Position numbers and translations under genes: made by a program. A stretch of 64,000 nt of DNA from Halichondria panicea. Its lineage: Eukaryota; Porifera; Demospongiae; Suberitida; Halichondriidae. Each line of letters opens with the position of its first letter. Positions within the stretch are counted from its first letter, which is position 1. The stretch lies in the NCBI RefSeq assembly GCF_963675165.1, contig NC_087390.1, positions 2,928,001 through 2,992,000 on the forward strand, read 5' to 3'. Positions 11,695 through 23,859 of this stretch are shown here, one piece after another. The notes below the pieces were generated by a model. The model saw only the letters and a list, made by a program, of their open reading frames with translations. It had not been told where the DNA came from and searched no databases.

Positions 11695-11933
11695 TACCGT
11701 ATAGCGCAAAATTTTCGAGGCACTTATATTTCGTGGAAGGGCCTCTAAAAGCATTTTGTTGCACAATGTTCGTGGAATGATTGCTTACCGTAAGCCACGC
11801 CTTATAAATTTTGCACGTTATAGCAAATAATTCTAATTGAAGAACAATTTTCGGGACTTAATTTTCGTGTAGGATTGCTAACCCCACGAAATCAGCGAAA
11901 ATTAAGCCCCTCGAAATTTCGCGCTATATGGTA
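11695..11933. repeat. MITE-like element, related subfamily
   Basis: About 239 bp with terminal inverted repeats: left 'taccgtatagcgcaaaattt', right '...aaatttcgcgctatatggta'. The terminal words match the elements at 440-649 and 57260-57457, but the interior differs, so this is a second subfamily. Internal sub-palindromes 'cccacgaaatcagcgaaaat' and 'attttcgtgtagg' suggest hairpin potential. It has no coding capacity. Confidence 0.7.
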
Positions 11934-11996
11934 TAGATCTTCTAATTATATAAATTATAATATAAATCTCTGGCTCTATATATAGATCTGATTGTG

Positions 11997-12144
11997 GAGC
12001 AGCCCCATAGTCATAGGTGACTTCCAGTGCAGACACCTATATAACCTAGCCCTCGTTCCCAGTTGAGTTGTCTCTAGCTAGGCCGCCAACTCAACTTCGT
12101 AAAAAAAACGGCCTGGGACCGAGGCTACCTATGACCCTGCTCTC
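11997..12144. repeat. Nested fold-back element
   Basis: A roughly 150 bp near-palindrome. The outer arms are 'agccccatagtcataggt' and 'acctatgaccctgct'. The inner arms are 'tagccctcgttcccag' (12048) and 'ctgggaccgaggcta' (ends 12127), and inside these lie 'agttgagttg' and 'caactcaact'. The inner-arm word recurs at 10801-10817 and 39208-39227 as 'GCCTGGAATCGAGGCTA', so this is a dispersed fold-back or MITE family. Confidence 0.6.
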
Positions 12145-12629
12145 TCTGCTTAGACACTTATAATAAAATGTAGATCTAGTTTAGATTGTATACATAATAA
12201 ATGGGGTCAAAAGTATAGACTGTTATAGATCTAGCCTTGGCTTCAGCACAATGGCCAATATAATTATGCTCTTTAAAGTCTGCTCTCTATCAACTCTTAC
12301 ATCACTGCATGATCTCCACTGAAACGTGTAGAATTAATATGGAGTCCGAGAGATAGGTAATCCGTGTAGATATAGTTGAGGTAGGTATAGATACAGTTGA
12401 TGCACTGGCACTATTATTTTATTGAGCAACATGATATTGTGTTTTCTACATGAATTAATTGCCTCTTACATAGCTACGTTTCTATAACGGCATGCTCTCT
12501 TAGTACATACTGAAGTACATCACGTGTACCATAAGGTTAACATAATTATGCTTCACTTCGATTACTATAAAACTCATACACACTAAAGGCTTGCATTAGC
12601 TTGTGGTAGTGCATGGTGTCTCAACAGCC

Positions 12630-14392
12630 ATGACTGAAAAGTTGCTTTCGATCTGTCTCTTGGTCATTGCAATAGTTTCATTGACCGTTGGACAACAAGG
12701 TAGACAATTAATGTGTTATAAAAACCGTATTTTATTGTCTGTACAGTTTACCTGACACTGGGATCTGGCCCTGTCATCACCACTGACAATACGAATATCC
12801 TCATTACTACCATTGGAGAGGATGCTCTGGGTGGTCTTCCTTCTCTCACCTGTCACACTGACCTCACTGGCTGCTGTAGAAGTAATGCTGACAACAATGG
12901 TAATGGAGGGCTGGGACAGTGGGCGTATCCTGATGGGAGTGTGATACTGGGCAATGGTTATGGACAGCAGTTCTACAGGATAAGGAATGCACCTCAGCTT
13001 ATCAGACTAAATCGTAGAGAATCTAACAATCCCCTCACTCCAACCGGGTCGTACTGTTGTACCGTACCAACTACTGGAGGAGAAATGACCCTTTGTGTCA
13101 ACCTGGGTAAGTGTGATGATCGTTAGATGATCGTTGTGTTAAATGGAATACGTCAATGCAGTTGTGTGCTTGTCCCTTCCTCCTCTGACTAATGGGATGC
13201 TCTCCTACTCTGACCAAACACAAGGTCAGGGCACTGTGGCTACTTACAGCTGTAACCATGGTCGCAATCTTGATGGAGACGCCACCAGGACTTGTGATAG
13301 TAATGGAGTATGGAGTGGATCAGTTCCAATCTGTCAATGTATGTTCCAGTTCATAGTATCATATAACTTAAGAGAGTCATGAACTACCCCCCCCCCCCAT
13401 GCATGCATGGCTACCATTATTCCAGTCACATGTTCTGATGATCTCCCGATCATTACCAATGGAGGCGTAACCTATGCTGGTGGGTCCACTAACAACAGAC
13501 CATTGGGTGCTACTGCTATGTACATCTGTTTCCGTCCCTACCGCCTGGTTGGAGTGTCAGTGAGGACCTGTGAAAGTAATGGAACCTGGAGCTCATCAAC
13601 AGCTCCGGTGTGTCAGCGTGAGTGGAATAGAGTGTGGACTATATGTGTTTTCAGGCTATTCCCTGCATGCATGCAGGTATAATATGCTCTGATTTATCCT
13701 TACCAACAAGCGGGATGATCACCTACAGTGATGGATCCACTAATAACAGACCAGTCAACAGCAGCGCTACACACAGCTGTAATGCTGGTTACACTCTCAC
13801 TGGAGGAGACACAAGGTTTTGTCTTCATGACGGGACCTGGAGTGAATCAGCTTCAGTGTGTCAGCGTAAGTGGAATAGAATATGGTTTATAATCATATTT
13901 GTTTAATTATAAAATGAACATGTACACAGCACAAACAATAATACAGCTAAAGTTTGGACCAACAAGTCATTGCCTCCACTGGAATGTAAGTTATTTTAAT
14001 CACTCAATATACCTATTGTGATAAGTTGGCAGGAAGGTAAAGCTGCAACCATAAGTGGAAACATGCGACAGACAATTTATGAAGTCATAGCAAGAAGCAA
14101 CAAAGACATCCCACTGGCCAATATCGATGGTGGTGTGTTCAGTTGCCGCACATCTCAAAACTACACAACATTCCGAACCACGATTGACGGAACAGCAAAT
14201 ACGAATTCATTGAGAGCAGCTGCCGTTATCCAGGAGTGGGTGGAGTCTGGACCTGTGATGAGGGTGGAGTGGTATCTGGTGGATGTTATCGGTGGCAAGT
14301 GCCCAGTTGTCATTGACTCCCTGAGTGAGGAAGAATGTATAGAGAACCAGTGTATGGAGAGTTGCTTGGCTGTGTGCAGGGCGAGGGGGTAG
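12630..14392 (+). CDS. Gene A: secreted Ig-like + 3 sushi protein (intact)
   Basis: Seven exons: 12630-12699, 12747-13106, 13162-13338, 13426-13617, 13677-13865, 13930-13985 and 14033-14392, giving 467 aa. The order is a signal peptide (MTEKLLSICLLVIAIVSLTVG), an Ig-like domain (residues about 24-143; LTCHTDLTGCC, GQWAYPDG, PTGSYCC in the place of the usual DxGxYxC), three sushi/CCP domains (about 144-202, 203-266, 267-329, each with four Cys and a GxW), and a 138-residue C-terminal domain (LKFGPTSHCLHW ... CPVVIDSLSEEEC) ending with paired Cys. There is no membrane anchor, so it should be secreted. Sushi and Ig domains bind proteins or glycans; adhesion or recognition is inference. All sushi exons are flanked by phase-1 introns. 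A is the first of seven tandem copies, and its upstream DNA differs from the spacer shared by B-G. Confidence 0.85.
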
Positions 14393-15074
14393 ACATAATA
14401 CTCATAGTGGGACTCAGCTTTATAGCTTTAATTAATGTGGAAAAAGATAACAACAGTGAACACTAAGTCTTACATACTATAGATGTATATAGATGTTAGT
14501 TTTGTGGACAAATTGTGTACAGCGTGCATATGTAGTGGTCTTTGATGAAAACTGTTTCGCCTACGTATCGGATATGAGTGAGCGGAGGGAGTGTGGCCTA
14601 ACCACACCCTAGCAACATAGTTATAAGACACGAAACTATGATTATATTATTTTTACAGGACAGTGCATGCATGATGTATACATGTATAGAAACAATGTTT
14701 TCTGCATACTTAACTTGTAGCTACATAATGAAAATTGTGAAGAACTAGCTCTGTCTGACCATAATTATATTGATATGATCAGACTATAATCAAGCAGGCT
14801 AAACCTTTATCCTTAAACAGACGTACATGTGTATGTAGTGTCTGTGAGTGCATGACGTACTGTATGTATAGGCTATATACATGTATAATTGTCTGTGCAT
14901 GTGTTTACATAGCTAATGGGTATCGCATTTCAGTTAAAAGCCCCATACTACAATTAATGTTACGCTAGATCTATGTATACTGTATGTGAACGTCATAAGG
15001 TGGTCATTTGCTGTCTCGATCCCATACGCTACAAAGCTTGCATTAATTTTGTTGTGTGTAAGTGCGTTGTAATT
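14393..15074. promoter_or_regulatory. Array spacer A-B (shared upstream block)
   Basis: Non-coding DNA repeated with little change before genes B, C, D, E and G. Markers are 'gcctacgtatcgg', 'gagtgagcggagggagtg', 'gtgagtgcatgacgtactg', 'catttcagttaaaagcccca' and 'acgctacaaagcttgcatta' just before the ATG. It must contain the 3' end of A and the promoter of B. The last roughly 200 bases before the ATG are best conserved between units, which points to promoter function (inference). Confidence 0.5.
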
Positions 15075-16851
15075 ATGCCTGGAAAGTTTCTATCTGTCTC
15101 TCTCTTGGTCACCACAGTAGTTCAGTTGGTCACTGGACAACAAAGATAATCCCAATGTGTATTGTTGCTATAAATTGTCACCTGATACAGTTTACCTGAC
15201 ACTGGGATCGGGTCCTCGTATCATTACGAACAATGTGGATATCCTCATCACTGACATTGGAGAGGATGCTGATGGTGGTCATCCTTCTCTCACCTGTCAC
15301 ACTGACCTCACTGTCTGCTGTAGAAGTGCTGCTGACAACAATGGTAATGGAGGACTGGGACAGTGGACGTATCCTGATGGGAATTTGATACTAGGCAATG
15401 GTGCCTCAGCGACTGCTGGACAGCAGTTCTACATTAACAGGAATGCACCTCAGCTCATCAGACTAGACCGTAGAGAAACTAATAACCTCTTCTCTCCAAC
15501 CGGATCTTACTGTTGTACTATACCAACTACTGGAGGAGAGATGACCCTCTGTGCCAACCTGGGTAAGTGTGTTGATCGTTATTTTAAATGGAATATGTCA
15601 ATGCAGTTGTGTGCTTGTCCCTTCCTCCTCTGACTAATGGGATGCTCTCCTACTCTGACTCAACACTGGGTGAGAACACTGTGGCCACCTACACCTGTAA
15701 CACTGGTGGCTACACCCTCAATGGAGGCAGCACCAGGACTTGTGGGAATGATGGAGTATGGAGTGGATCAGCTCCAACCTGTCAATGTATGTTCCAGTTC
15801 ATAGTATAATATAACTTAGGAGAGTCATGAACTACCCCCCCCCCCCCCATGCATGCATGGCTATCATTATTCCAGTCACATGTTCTGATGATCTCCCGAT
15901 CATTACCAATGGAGGCGTAACCTATGCTGGTGAGTCCACTAACAACAGACCATTGGGTGCTACTGCTATGTACATCTGTTTCCGTCCCTACCGCCTGGTT
16001 GGAGTGTCAGTGAGGACCTGTGAAAGTAATGGAACCTGGAGCTCATCAACAGCTCCGGTGTGTCAGCGTGAGTGGAATAGAGTGTGGACTATATGTGTTT
16101 TCAGGCTATTCCCTGCATGCATGCAGGTATAATATGCTCTGATTTATCCTTACCAACAAGCGGGATGATCACCTACAGTGATGGATCCACTAACAACAGA
16201 CCAGTCAACAGCAGCGCTACACACAGCTGTAATACTGGTTACACTCTCACTGGAGAAGACACAAGGTTTTGTCTTCATGACGGGACCTGGAGTGGATCAG
16301 CTTCAGTGTGTCAGCGTAAGTGGAATAGAATATGGTTTATATAATCATGAGTGTATCGTTATAAAATGAACATGCATGTACACAGCACAAACAATAATAC
16401 AGCTGAAGTTTGGACCAACAAGTCATTGCCTCCACTGGAATGTAAGTTATTTAAGTAGTCACTCGATATACCTATTGTGATAAGTTGGCAGGAGGGTAAA
16501 GCTGCAACCATAAGTGGAAACATGCGACAGGCAATCTATGAAGTCATAGCAAGAAGCAACAAAGACATCCCACTGGCCAATATCGATGGTGGTGTGTTCA
16601 GTTGCCGCACATCTCAAAACTACACAACATTCCGAACCACGATTGACGGAACAGCAAATACGAATTCATTGAAAGCAGCTGCCGTTATCCAGGAGTGGGT
16701 GGAGTCTGGACCTGTGGTGAGGGTGGAGTGGTATCTGGTGGATGTTATCGGTGGCAAGTGTCCAGTTGTCATTGACTCCCTGAGTGAGGAAGAATGTATA
16801 GAGAACCAGTGTGTGGAGAGTTGCTTGGCTGTGTGCAGGGCAAGGGGGTAG
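15075..16851 (+). CDS. Gene B: Ig-like + 3 sushi protein, exon 1 donor lost
   Basis: Exons by homology: 15075-15143 (signal peptide), 15191-15562 (Ig-like), 15607-15786, 15876-16067 and 16127-16315 (three sushi domains), 16386-16441 and 16492-16851 (C-terminal domain), all phase-compatible from the second exon on. The sister genes end exon 1 'caacaag|gtag', but B reads 'caacaaagataat': about three bases including the GT donor are missing, and the frame meets TAA at 15147-15149. Unless another donor or start is used, the signal peptide is cut off from the rest; an in-frame ATG at 15157 could give a cytosolic form. Every other domain is open and very close to gene A, including near-identical second and third sushi exons. 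It may be a very young pseudogene, or spliced in an unusual way. Confidence 0.6.
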
Positions 16852-17481
16852 ACATAATACTTAGTGGGACTAAGATTAATGTGAAAAGATAACAACAGTG
16901 AACACTATAAGTCTTACGTAGATTGTTAACTTTATGTTTTGTACAAATTGTGTACAGCATGCACATGTAGTGGTCTTTGACGAGAACTGTTCCGCCTACG
17001 TATCGGCAATGAGTGAGCGGAGGGAGTGCACGTGGCCTAACCACACCCTATAACAACATAATTATAAGAGACGAATTATTGTTTTTACAGGACAACAGGG
17101 ATGCATGTAGAAACAATGTTTTTTGCATACTTACTTACTTGCTACATAATGAAAATTGTGAATGTTAAAGAGACCATTGATTATGATCAGACTATAATTA
17201 TGATCAAGCAGGCTAAACCTTTATCCTTAAACAGACGTACATGTGTATGTAGTCTCTGTGAGTGCATGACGTACTGTATGTATATAGGCTATGTACATGT
17301 ATAATTGTCTGTGCATGTGTTTACATAGCTAATGGGTATTGCATTTCAGTTAAAAGTCCATACTACAATTAACGTTACGCTAGATCTATGTATACTGTAT
17401 GTGAACGTCATAAGGGGGTCATTTGCTGTCTCGATCCCATATGCTACAAAGCTTGCATTAATTTTGTCGTGTGCTGTAATT
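16852..17481. promoter_or_regulatory. Array spacer B-C
   Basis: 630 bp copy of the shared upstream block ('gcctacgtatcggcaatgag', 'gcatgacgtactgtatg', 'atgctacaaagcttgcatta'). No open gene. It presumably holds the promoter of unit C. Confidence 0.5.
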
Positions 17482-19526
17482 ATGCCTGGAAAGTTGATAT
17501 TTATCTCTCTATTGGTCACCACAATAGTTCAGTTGATCACTGGACAACAAGGTACATGTACATGTAGATAATCTCCATGTTACTATAAGTTGTCACCTGA
17601 TACAGTTTACCTGACACTGGGATCGGGTCTTCCTATCACTACGAACAATGTGGAGATCCTCATCACTGACATTGGAGAGGATGCTGTGGGTGGTCTTCCT
17701 TCTCTCACCTGTCACACTGACCTCACTACCTGCTGTAGAAGTGGTGACAACAATGGTAATGGAGGACTGGGACAGTGGACGTATTCTGATGGGAGTGTGT
17801 TACTGCAAAATGGTGGCTCAACGAATGTTGGAGATCAATTCTACGTTGTTAGGGGAGCACCTCAGCTTATCAGACTGCATCGTAGAGATTATAACAATCC
17901 CCTCACTCCAACCGGATCCTACTGTTGTACCGCACCAACTGACGGAGGAATAGAAAGGACCCTCTGTGTCAACCTGGGTAAGTGTGATAATCGTTATGTT
18001 AAATGGAATACGTCAATGCAGTTGTGTGCTTCCTCCACTGACTAATGGGATGCTCTCCTACTCCGACTCAACACTGGGTGAGAACACCGTGGCCACCTAC
18101 ATCTGTAACACTGGTGGCTACACCCTCAATGGAGGCAGCACTAGGACTTGTGGGAGTGATGGAGTATGGAGTGGATCAGCTCCAACCTGTCAATGTATGT
18201 TCCAGTTCAGAGTATCATATAACTTAGGAGAGCCATGAACTACCATGCATGCATGGCTACCATCATTCCAGTCACATGTTCTGATGATCTCCCGATCATT
18301 ACCAATGGAGGCATAACCTATGCTGGTGGGTCCACTAACAACAGACCATTGGGTGCTACTGCTATGTACATCTGTTTCCGTCCCTACCGCCTGGTTGGAT
18401 TGTCAATGAGGACTTGTGGTAGTGATGGAATGTGGAGCTCGTCAACAGCTCCAGTATGTCAGCGTGAGTGAAATAGAATGTGGACTACTGCATGTACCTA
18501 TATAGGCTATTCCCATGCATGCAGGTGTATGCTCTGATTTACCCGTACCAACAAACGGGATGATCACCTACAGTGATGGATCCACTAACAACAGACCAGT
18601 CGACACCAGTGCTACACACAGCTGTAATAATGGAACACTCTCTCTGGAGGGGATACAAGGTTCTGTCGTTATGGTGGGATCTGGAGCGGATCAGCTTCCG
18701 TGTGTCAACGTAAGTGAAAGCATTCATGCATGCACTCCTGGTATGGAGTATGATATCAACGTATCATTTTAAAATGAAGAAATGTGTACAGAACTTGATA
18801 AGCTTAACTATTATGGATTTGTTTTGCTCAGTGTGCCTGTCTCTCCCTCCTCTGACTAATGGGATGATCTCCTACTCTGACCAAACACAAGGTGAGGGCA
18901 CTGTGGCTACTTACAGCTGTAACCATGGTCACAATCTTGATGGAGACGCCACCAGGACTTGTGAGAGTAATGGAGTGTGGACTGGGTCAGAGTCAACTTG
19001 TCATCGTGAGCATTATTACCCTAAAATGAACAACTCATAATAAAATATTTACATACAGCACAAACAATAATACAGCTTAAGTTTGGACCAACAAGTCATT
19101 GCCTCAACTGGAATGTAAGTTATATAAGTACTCAGTGTACATAACTATAAATCCATAATTTTGCAGGAGGGTAAAGCTGCAACTATAAGTGGAAACCTGC
19201 GACAGACAGTCTACAAAGTTATAGCTAAAAACAGTGAAGGCATCTCATTGGCCAATATCGATGATGGTGTGTTCAGTTGCCGCACATCTCAAAAGTACAC
19301 AACATTCCGAACCACGATTGATGGAACAGCAAACTAATTCGTCAAGAGCAGCTGCCGTTATCCAGGAGTGGGGGTGGAGTCTGGACCTGTGATGAGGGTG
19401 GAGTGGTATCTGGTCAATGTTATCGGTGGCAAGTGCCCAGTTGTTATTGACTCCTTGAGTGAGGAAGAATGTATAGAGAACCAGTGTGTGGAGAGTTGCT
19501 TGGCTGTGTGCAGGGCGAGGGGGTAG
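17482..19526 (+). pseudogene. Gene C: Ig-like + 4 sushi copy with several lesions
   Basis: Signal exon 17482-17551 and Ig-like exon 17606-17977 are intact. The first sushi exon (18022-18194) lost 7 bases after 'gtgtgctt' and hits a stop. The second (18272-18463) is intact. The third (18525-18709) lacks one base at 'aatggaacactc' (sisters read 'aatggatatactc'). The fourth (18832-19005) is intact. C-terminal exons are 19059-19114 and 19167-19526; the latter lost two bases, giving TAA at 19335-19337, and gained two Gs some 35 bases later, which restores frame too late. Skipping both damaged sushi exons would keep frame, but the C-terminal stop would remain. It is most likely a recent pseudogene; assembly error is possible. 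Confidence 0.75.
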
Positions 19527-20158
19527 ACATAATAATTAGTGGGACTCAGCTTTATAGCTTTAATTAATAACAGTGAACACTAAGTCTTACGTACTATAGA
19601 TGGCTTAAATGTTTTGTGGACAAATTGTGTACAGCGTGCACATGTAGTGGTCTTTGACGAGAACTGTTCCGCCTATACGTATATCGGCAATGAGTGAGCG
19701 GAGGGAGTGTGGCCTAACCACACCCTAGCAACATAGTTATAAGAGACGAAAAACTATTGTTTTTACAGGACAGTGATGTAGAAACAATGTTTTCTGCATA
19801 CTTAACTTGTAGCTACATAATGAAAATTGTGAATATTATCAGACTATCGATTATGATCAGACTATGATCAACCAGGCTAAACCTTTATCCTTAAACAGAC
19901 GTACATGTGTATGTATGTAGTCTGTGTGAGTGCATGACGTACTGCATGTATAGACATGTATAATTGTCTGTGCATGTGTTTACATAGCTAATGGGGTTAT
20001 TCCTTATGCATTTCAGTTAAAAGCCCATGCTACAATAAACGTTACGCTATAGATCTATGTATACTGTATGTGAACGTCATAAGGTGGTCATTTGCTGTCT
20101 AGATCCCATACGCTACAAAGCTTGCATTAATTTTGTCGTGTGCAAGTACGTTGTAATT
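19527..20158. promoter_or_regulatory. Array spacer C-D
   Basis: 632 bp copy of the shared spacer, with the same marker words before the ATG of D ('acgctacaaagcttgcatta'). No gene. Presumed promoter of the intact gene D. Confidence 0.5.
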
Positions 20159-22030
20159 ATGCCTGGAAAGTTGCTATCTATCTCTCTCTTGGTCATCACA
20201 CTAGTTCAGTTGGTCACTGGACAACAAGGTAAACAATCTCTATGTGTAAATGTTGCTATAAATTATATTGTTCACCTGATACAGTTTACCTGACACTGGG
20301 ATCGGGTCCTCCTATCACTACGAACAATGTGGATATATCTATCACTGACATTGGAGAGGATGCTTTTAGTGATGGTCTTCCTTCTCTCACCTGTCACACT
20401 GACCTCACTACCTGCTGTAGAAGTGCTGCTGACAACAATGGTAATGGAGGACTGGGACAGTGGACGTATCCTGATGGGAGTGTGATACTGAACAGTGGTG
20501 CCTCAGCGTATGATGGACAGCACTTCTACATTAACAGGAATGCACCTCAGCTTATCAGACTGGCTCGTAGAGATTATAACAACCCTCTCACTCCAACCGG
20601 GTCCTACTGTTGTACCGTACCAACTACTGGAGGAGATATGACCCTCTGTGCCAACCTGGGTAAGTATGTTGATCGTTATGGTATACGTCCGTGCAGTTTT
20701 TTGCTTGTCCATCATAACTAAATTAAAAGCCATAAACTACGTACGGTACCCCCCATTTTTGCAGCTGGTCCAGCCACATGTTCTGACAATCTCCCCGACA
20801 TTTCTAATGGAGGCGTAACCTATGCTAGTGGGCTCACTAACAACAGACCAGTGGGTGCTACTGCCAGGTACAGCTGTTTTGGTCCCTACAGTCTTGTTGG
20901 AGTGTCAGTGAGGACCTGTCAGAGTGATGGAACCTGGAGCTCGTCACCAGCTCCAGTGTGTCAGCGTGAGTGAAATAGAATGTGGACTAGAGTCTACTGC
21001 ATGTACCTATATAAGCTATTCCCATGCATGCAGGTGTATGCTCTGATTTACCCTTACCAACAAATGGGATGGTCACCTACAGTGATGGATCCTTTAACTA
21101 CAGACCAGTTGGCACCAGTGCTACACACAGCTGTAATAATGGATATACTCTCTCTGGAGGAGACACAAGGTTCTGTCGTTATGGTGGGATCTGGAGTGAA
21201 TCAGCTTCAGTGTGTCAACGTAAGTGGAAGCATTCATGCATGCACTCCTGGTATGGAGTATGATATCATTCTATCCAATTGTTGAATGTATCATTTGAAA
21301 TGTGTACAGAACTTGCTATTATGGATTTGTTTTGCTCAGTGTGCCTGTCTCTCCCTCCTCTGACTAATGGGATGATCTCCTACTCTGACCAAGGTCAGGG
21401 CACTGTGGCTACTTATAGCTGTAACCATGGTCACAATCTTGATGGAGACGCCACCAGGACTTGTGAGAGTAATGGAGTGTGGACTGGGTCAGAGTCAACT
21501 TGTCACCGTGAGCATTATTACCCTAAAATGAACAACTCATAATAACTTATTTACGTACAGCACAAACAATAATACAGCTTAAGTTTGGACCAACAAGTCA
21601 TTGCCTTAACTGGAATGTAAGTTATATAAGTAATAATGCACTCAGTGTACATAACTATAAATCTTTGCAGGAGGGTAAAGCTGCAACTATAAGTGGAAAC
21701 CTGCGACAGATGGTCTACAAAGTTATAGCTAAAAACAGCGAAGGCATCTCATTGGCCAATATCGATGATGGTGTGTTCAGTTGCCGCACATCTCAAAACT
21801 ACACAATATTTCGAACCACAATTGACGGAACAGCAAATACGAATTCATCGAGAGCAGCTGCCGTTATCCAGGAGTGGGTGGAGTCTGGACCTGTGATGAG
21901 GGTGGAGTGGTATCTGGTAGATGTTATCAGTGGCAAGTGTCCAGTTGTCATTGACTCCTTGAGTGAGGAAGAATGTATAGAGAACCAGTGTGTGGAGAGT
22001 TGCTTGGCTGTGTGCAGGGCGAGGGGGTAG
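20159..22030 (+). CDS. Gene D: secreted Ig-like + 3 sushi protein (intact)
   Basis: Seven exons: 20159-20228, 20285-20659, 20765-20965, 21034-21219, 21340-21507, 21561-21616 and 21671-22030, giving 471 aa in one continuous frame. The signal peptide MPGKLLSISLLVITLVQLVTG ends before GQQ. The Ig-like domain has LTCHTDLTTCC, GQWTYPDG and PTGSYCC. Three sushi domains follow, equivalent to types 2, 3 and 4 of the array; the type 1 exon found in A, B, C and F is absent and its place is held by unrelated intron DNA. The C-terminal domain is of the same kind as in A but closer to that of C (NSEGISLANIDDGVF). The protein is presumably secreted. With A this is the only copy with no visible lesion. Confidence 0.86.
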
Positions 22031-22687
22031 ACATAATAATTAGTGGGACTCAGCTTTATAGCTTTAATTAATAACAGTGAACACTAAGTCTTACGTACTA
22101 TAGATGGCTTAAATGTTTTGTGGACAAATTGTGTACAGCGTGCACATGTAGTGGTCTTTGACGAAAACTGTTCCGCCTATACGTATCGGCAATGAGTGAG
22201 CGGAGGGAGTGTGGCCTAACCACACCCTAGCAACATAGTTATAGGAGACGAATTTATTATATTGTTTTTACAGGACAACAGTGATGCATGTAGAAAATGT
22301 TTTCTGCATACTTAACTTGTAGCTACATAATGAAAATTGTGAATGTTAAAGAACTCTATCAGACCATCGATTATGATCAGACTATAATCAACCAGGCTAA
22401 ACCTTTATCCTTAGACATACAGACGTACATGTGTATGTAGTCTATGTGAGTGCATGACGTACTGTATGTATAGGCTATATACATGTATAATTGTCTGTGC
22501 ATGTGTTTACATAGCTAATGGGGTCATTCCTATTGCATTTCAGTTAAAAAAGCCCATACTAAAATTAACGTTACGCTAGATCCATGTATATACTGTATGT
22601 GAACGTCATAAGTGGGTCATTTGCTGTCTCGATCCCATACGCTACAAAGCTTGCATTAATTTTGTCGTGTGCAAGTGCGTTGTAATT
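22031..22687. promoter_or_regulatory. Array spacer D-E
   Basis: 657 bp copy of the shared spacer, strongly similar to the C-D spacer. It retains the conserved block next to the gene although the downstream start codon is mutated to ACG. Confidence 0.45.
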
Positions 22688-23859
22688 ACGCCTGGAAAGT
22701 TTCTATCTCTCTCTCTCTTGGTCACCACAGTAGTTCAGTTGGTCACTGGACAACAAGGTAGATAATCCCAATATGTATTGTTGCTATAAATTGTCACCTG
22801 ATACAGTTTACCTGACACTGGGATCGGGTCCTCGTATCACTGCGAACAATGTGGATATCCTCATCACTGACATTGGAGAGGATGCTACTGGTGGACATCC
22901 TTCTCTCACCTGTCACACTGACCTCACTGTCTGCTGTAGAAGTGATGCTGACAACAATGGTAATGGAGGACTGGGAACAGTGGACTTATCCAAATGGGAA
23001 TTTGATACTATAGGCAATGGTGCCTCATATGCTGCTGGAGAGCAGTTCTACATTAACAGGAATGCACCTCAGGTCATCAGACTGCATCGTAGAGATTATA
23101 ACAACCCCCTCACTCCAACCGGGTCCTACTGTTGTACTGTACCAACTACTGGAGGAGAGACGACCCTTTGTGTCAATCTAGGTACTAATTGTGTCTGTTG
23201 ATCCCGATGTACATGCAACGACAATTCAATTATGCAGTGATTAAGTGTGTAACTCTCTCACTGACCAATGGGCCTACTCTGATCCCAGACTGGGTGAGGG
23301 CGCCGTGGCTACTCACAGCTACAACCATAACTACGTTCTGATTGGAGACACCACACGTACATGTCAGTTTGACAGCAGATGGACTTTGTCTGCCCCATAC
23401 TGTGCTGGTAAGGTATAACAATAATGCAAATTAATGCTACATTATTCACTCCACAGACCAAGCCTTGGTTCAGCTAAAGTTTGGACCAACAGACTACTGT
23501 TTACATTGGAGTGTGTGTTAGTGCATGTGTACGAATGAAAGAAGACAGTGCAAATCATGGTCTACCATTCTCCCATTATATGGGGACTTTCAAAGGTCAA
23601 TAAGAGAAGCAATGCGGAAAGCCATCCAAGAAGCTGTCTTAACCGAGGGAAACCAAACCTTTCCCCTGGAGCACATCTCGGAGGGAGTCTTCAGTTGCTA
23701 TGGCAGCAGAAACCACACCACCTACCGTGCCACCATCACAGGGACAGACAGGCTGAATGCTAACAAGGTTCTTTCTATGTCAACAAGTGGGTGGAGTCAA
23801 CAGTGCTGTCTCTATTCACAATTTTACTACAAGCTAGTAGATCTAGTACATTGAAAATC
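22688..23859 (+). pseudogene. Gene E: truncated Ig-like/sushi copy
   Basis: The start codon is changed to ACG (22688-22690; sisters have ATG CCT GGA AAG). The Ig-like exon 22807-23181 has one extra base ('gggaacagtgg') and two more about 35 bases later, so 12-13 residues are misread before the frame returns (GTVDLSKWEF in place of GQWTYPNG). A single sushi exon (23238-23407) lost 7 bases and one Cys. C-terminal pieces at 23457-23512 and about 23578-23800 are diverged (VFSCYGSRNHTTYRATITGT), frameshifted near 23776-23790 and cut short. The reading after the break runs straight into the ATG of F with no spacer, so the 3' end of E and a whole spacer were deleted. Nonfunctional as annotated. Confidence 0.75.

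Larger units (their letters stand above)
8883..12629. other. Intergenic, repeat-rich
   Basis: Between the beta-helix gene and the sushi-gene array. It holds the tandem/MITE-like block at 9126-9434, a fragment of the 'CTATACGGTA' family near 9890-9926, an element end 'tagcctcgattccaggc' near 10801-10817, a (GT)n run with 'gcatgcatg' at 11249-11302, the MITE at 11695-11933 and the fold-back at 11997-12144. Short open frames at 9478-9744 and 10114-10365 show no recognisable domains and no flanking splice logic. No gene is supported. Confidence 0.5.

Noticed and set aside
16620-17044. - strand frames inside the array
   Set aside because: Antisense of the C-terminal exon; they repeat wherever that exon repeats.
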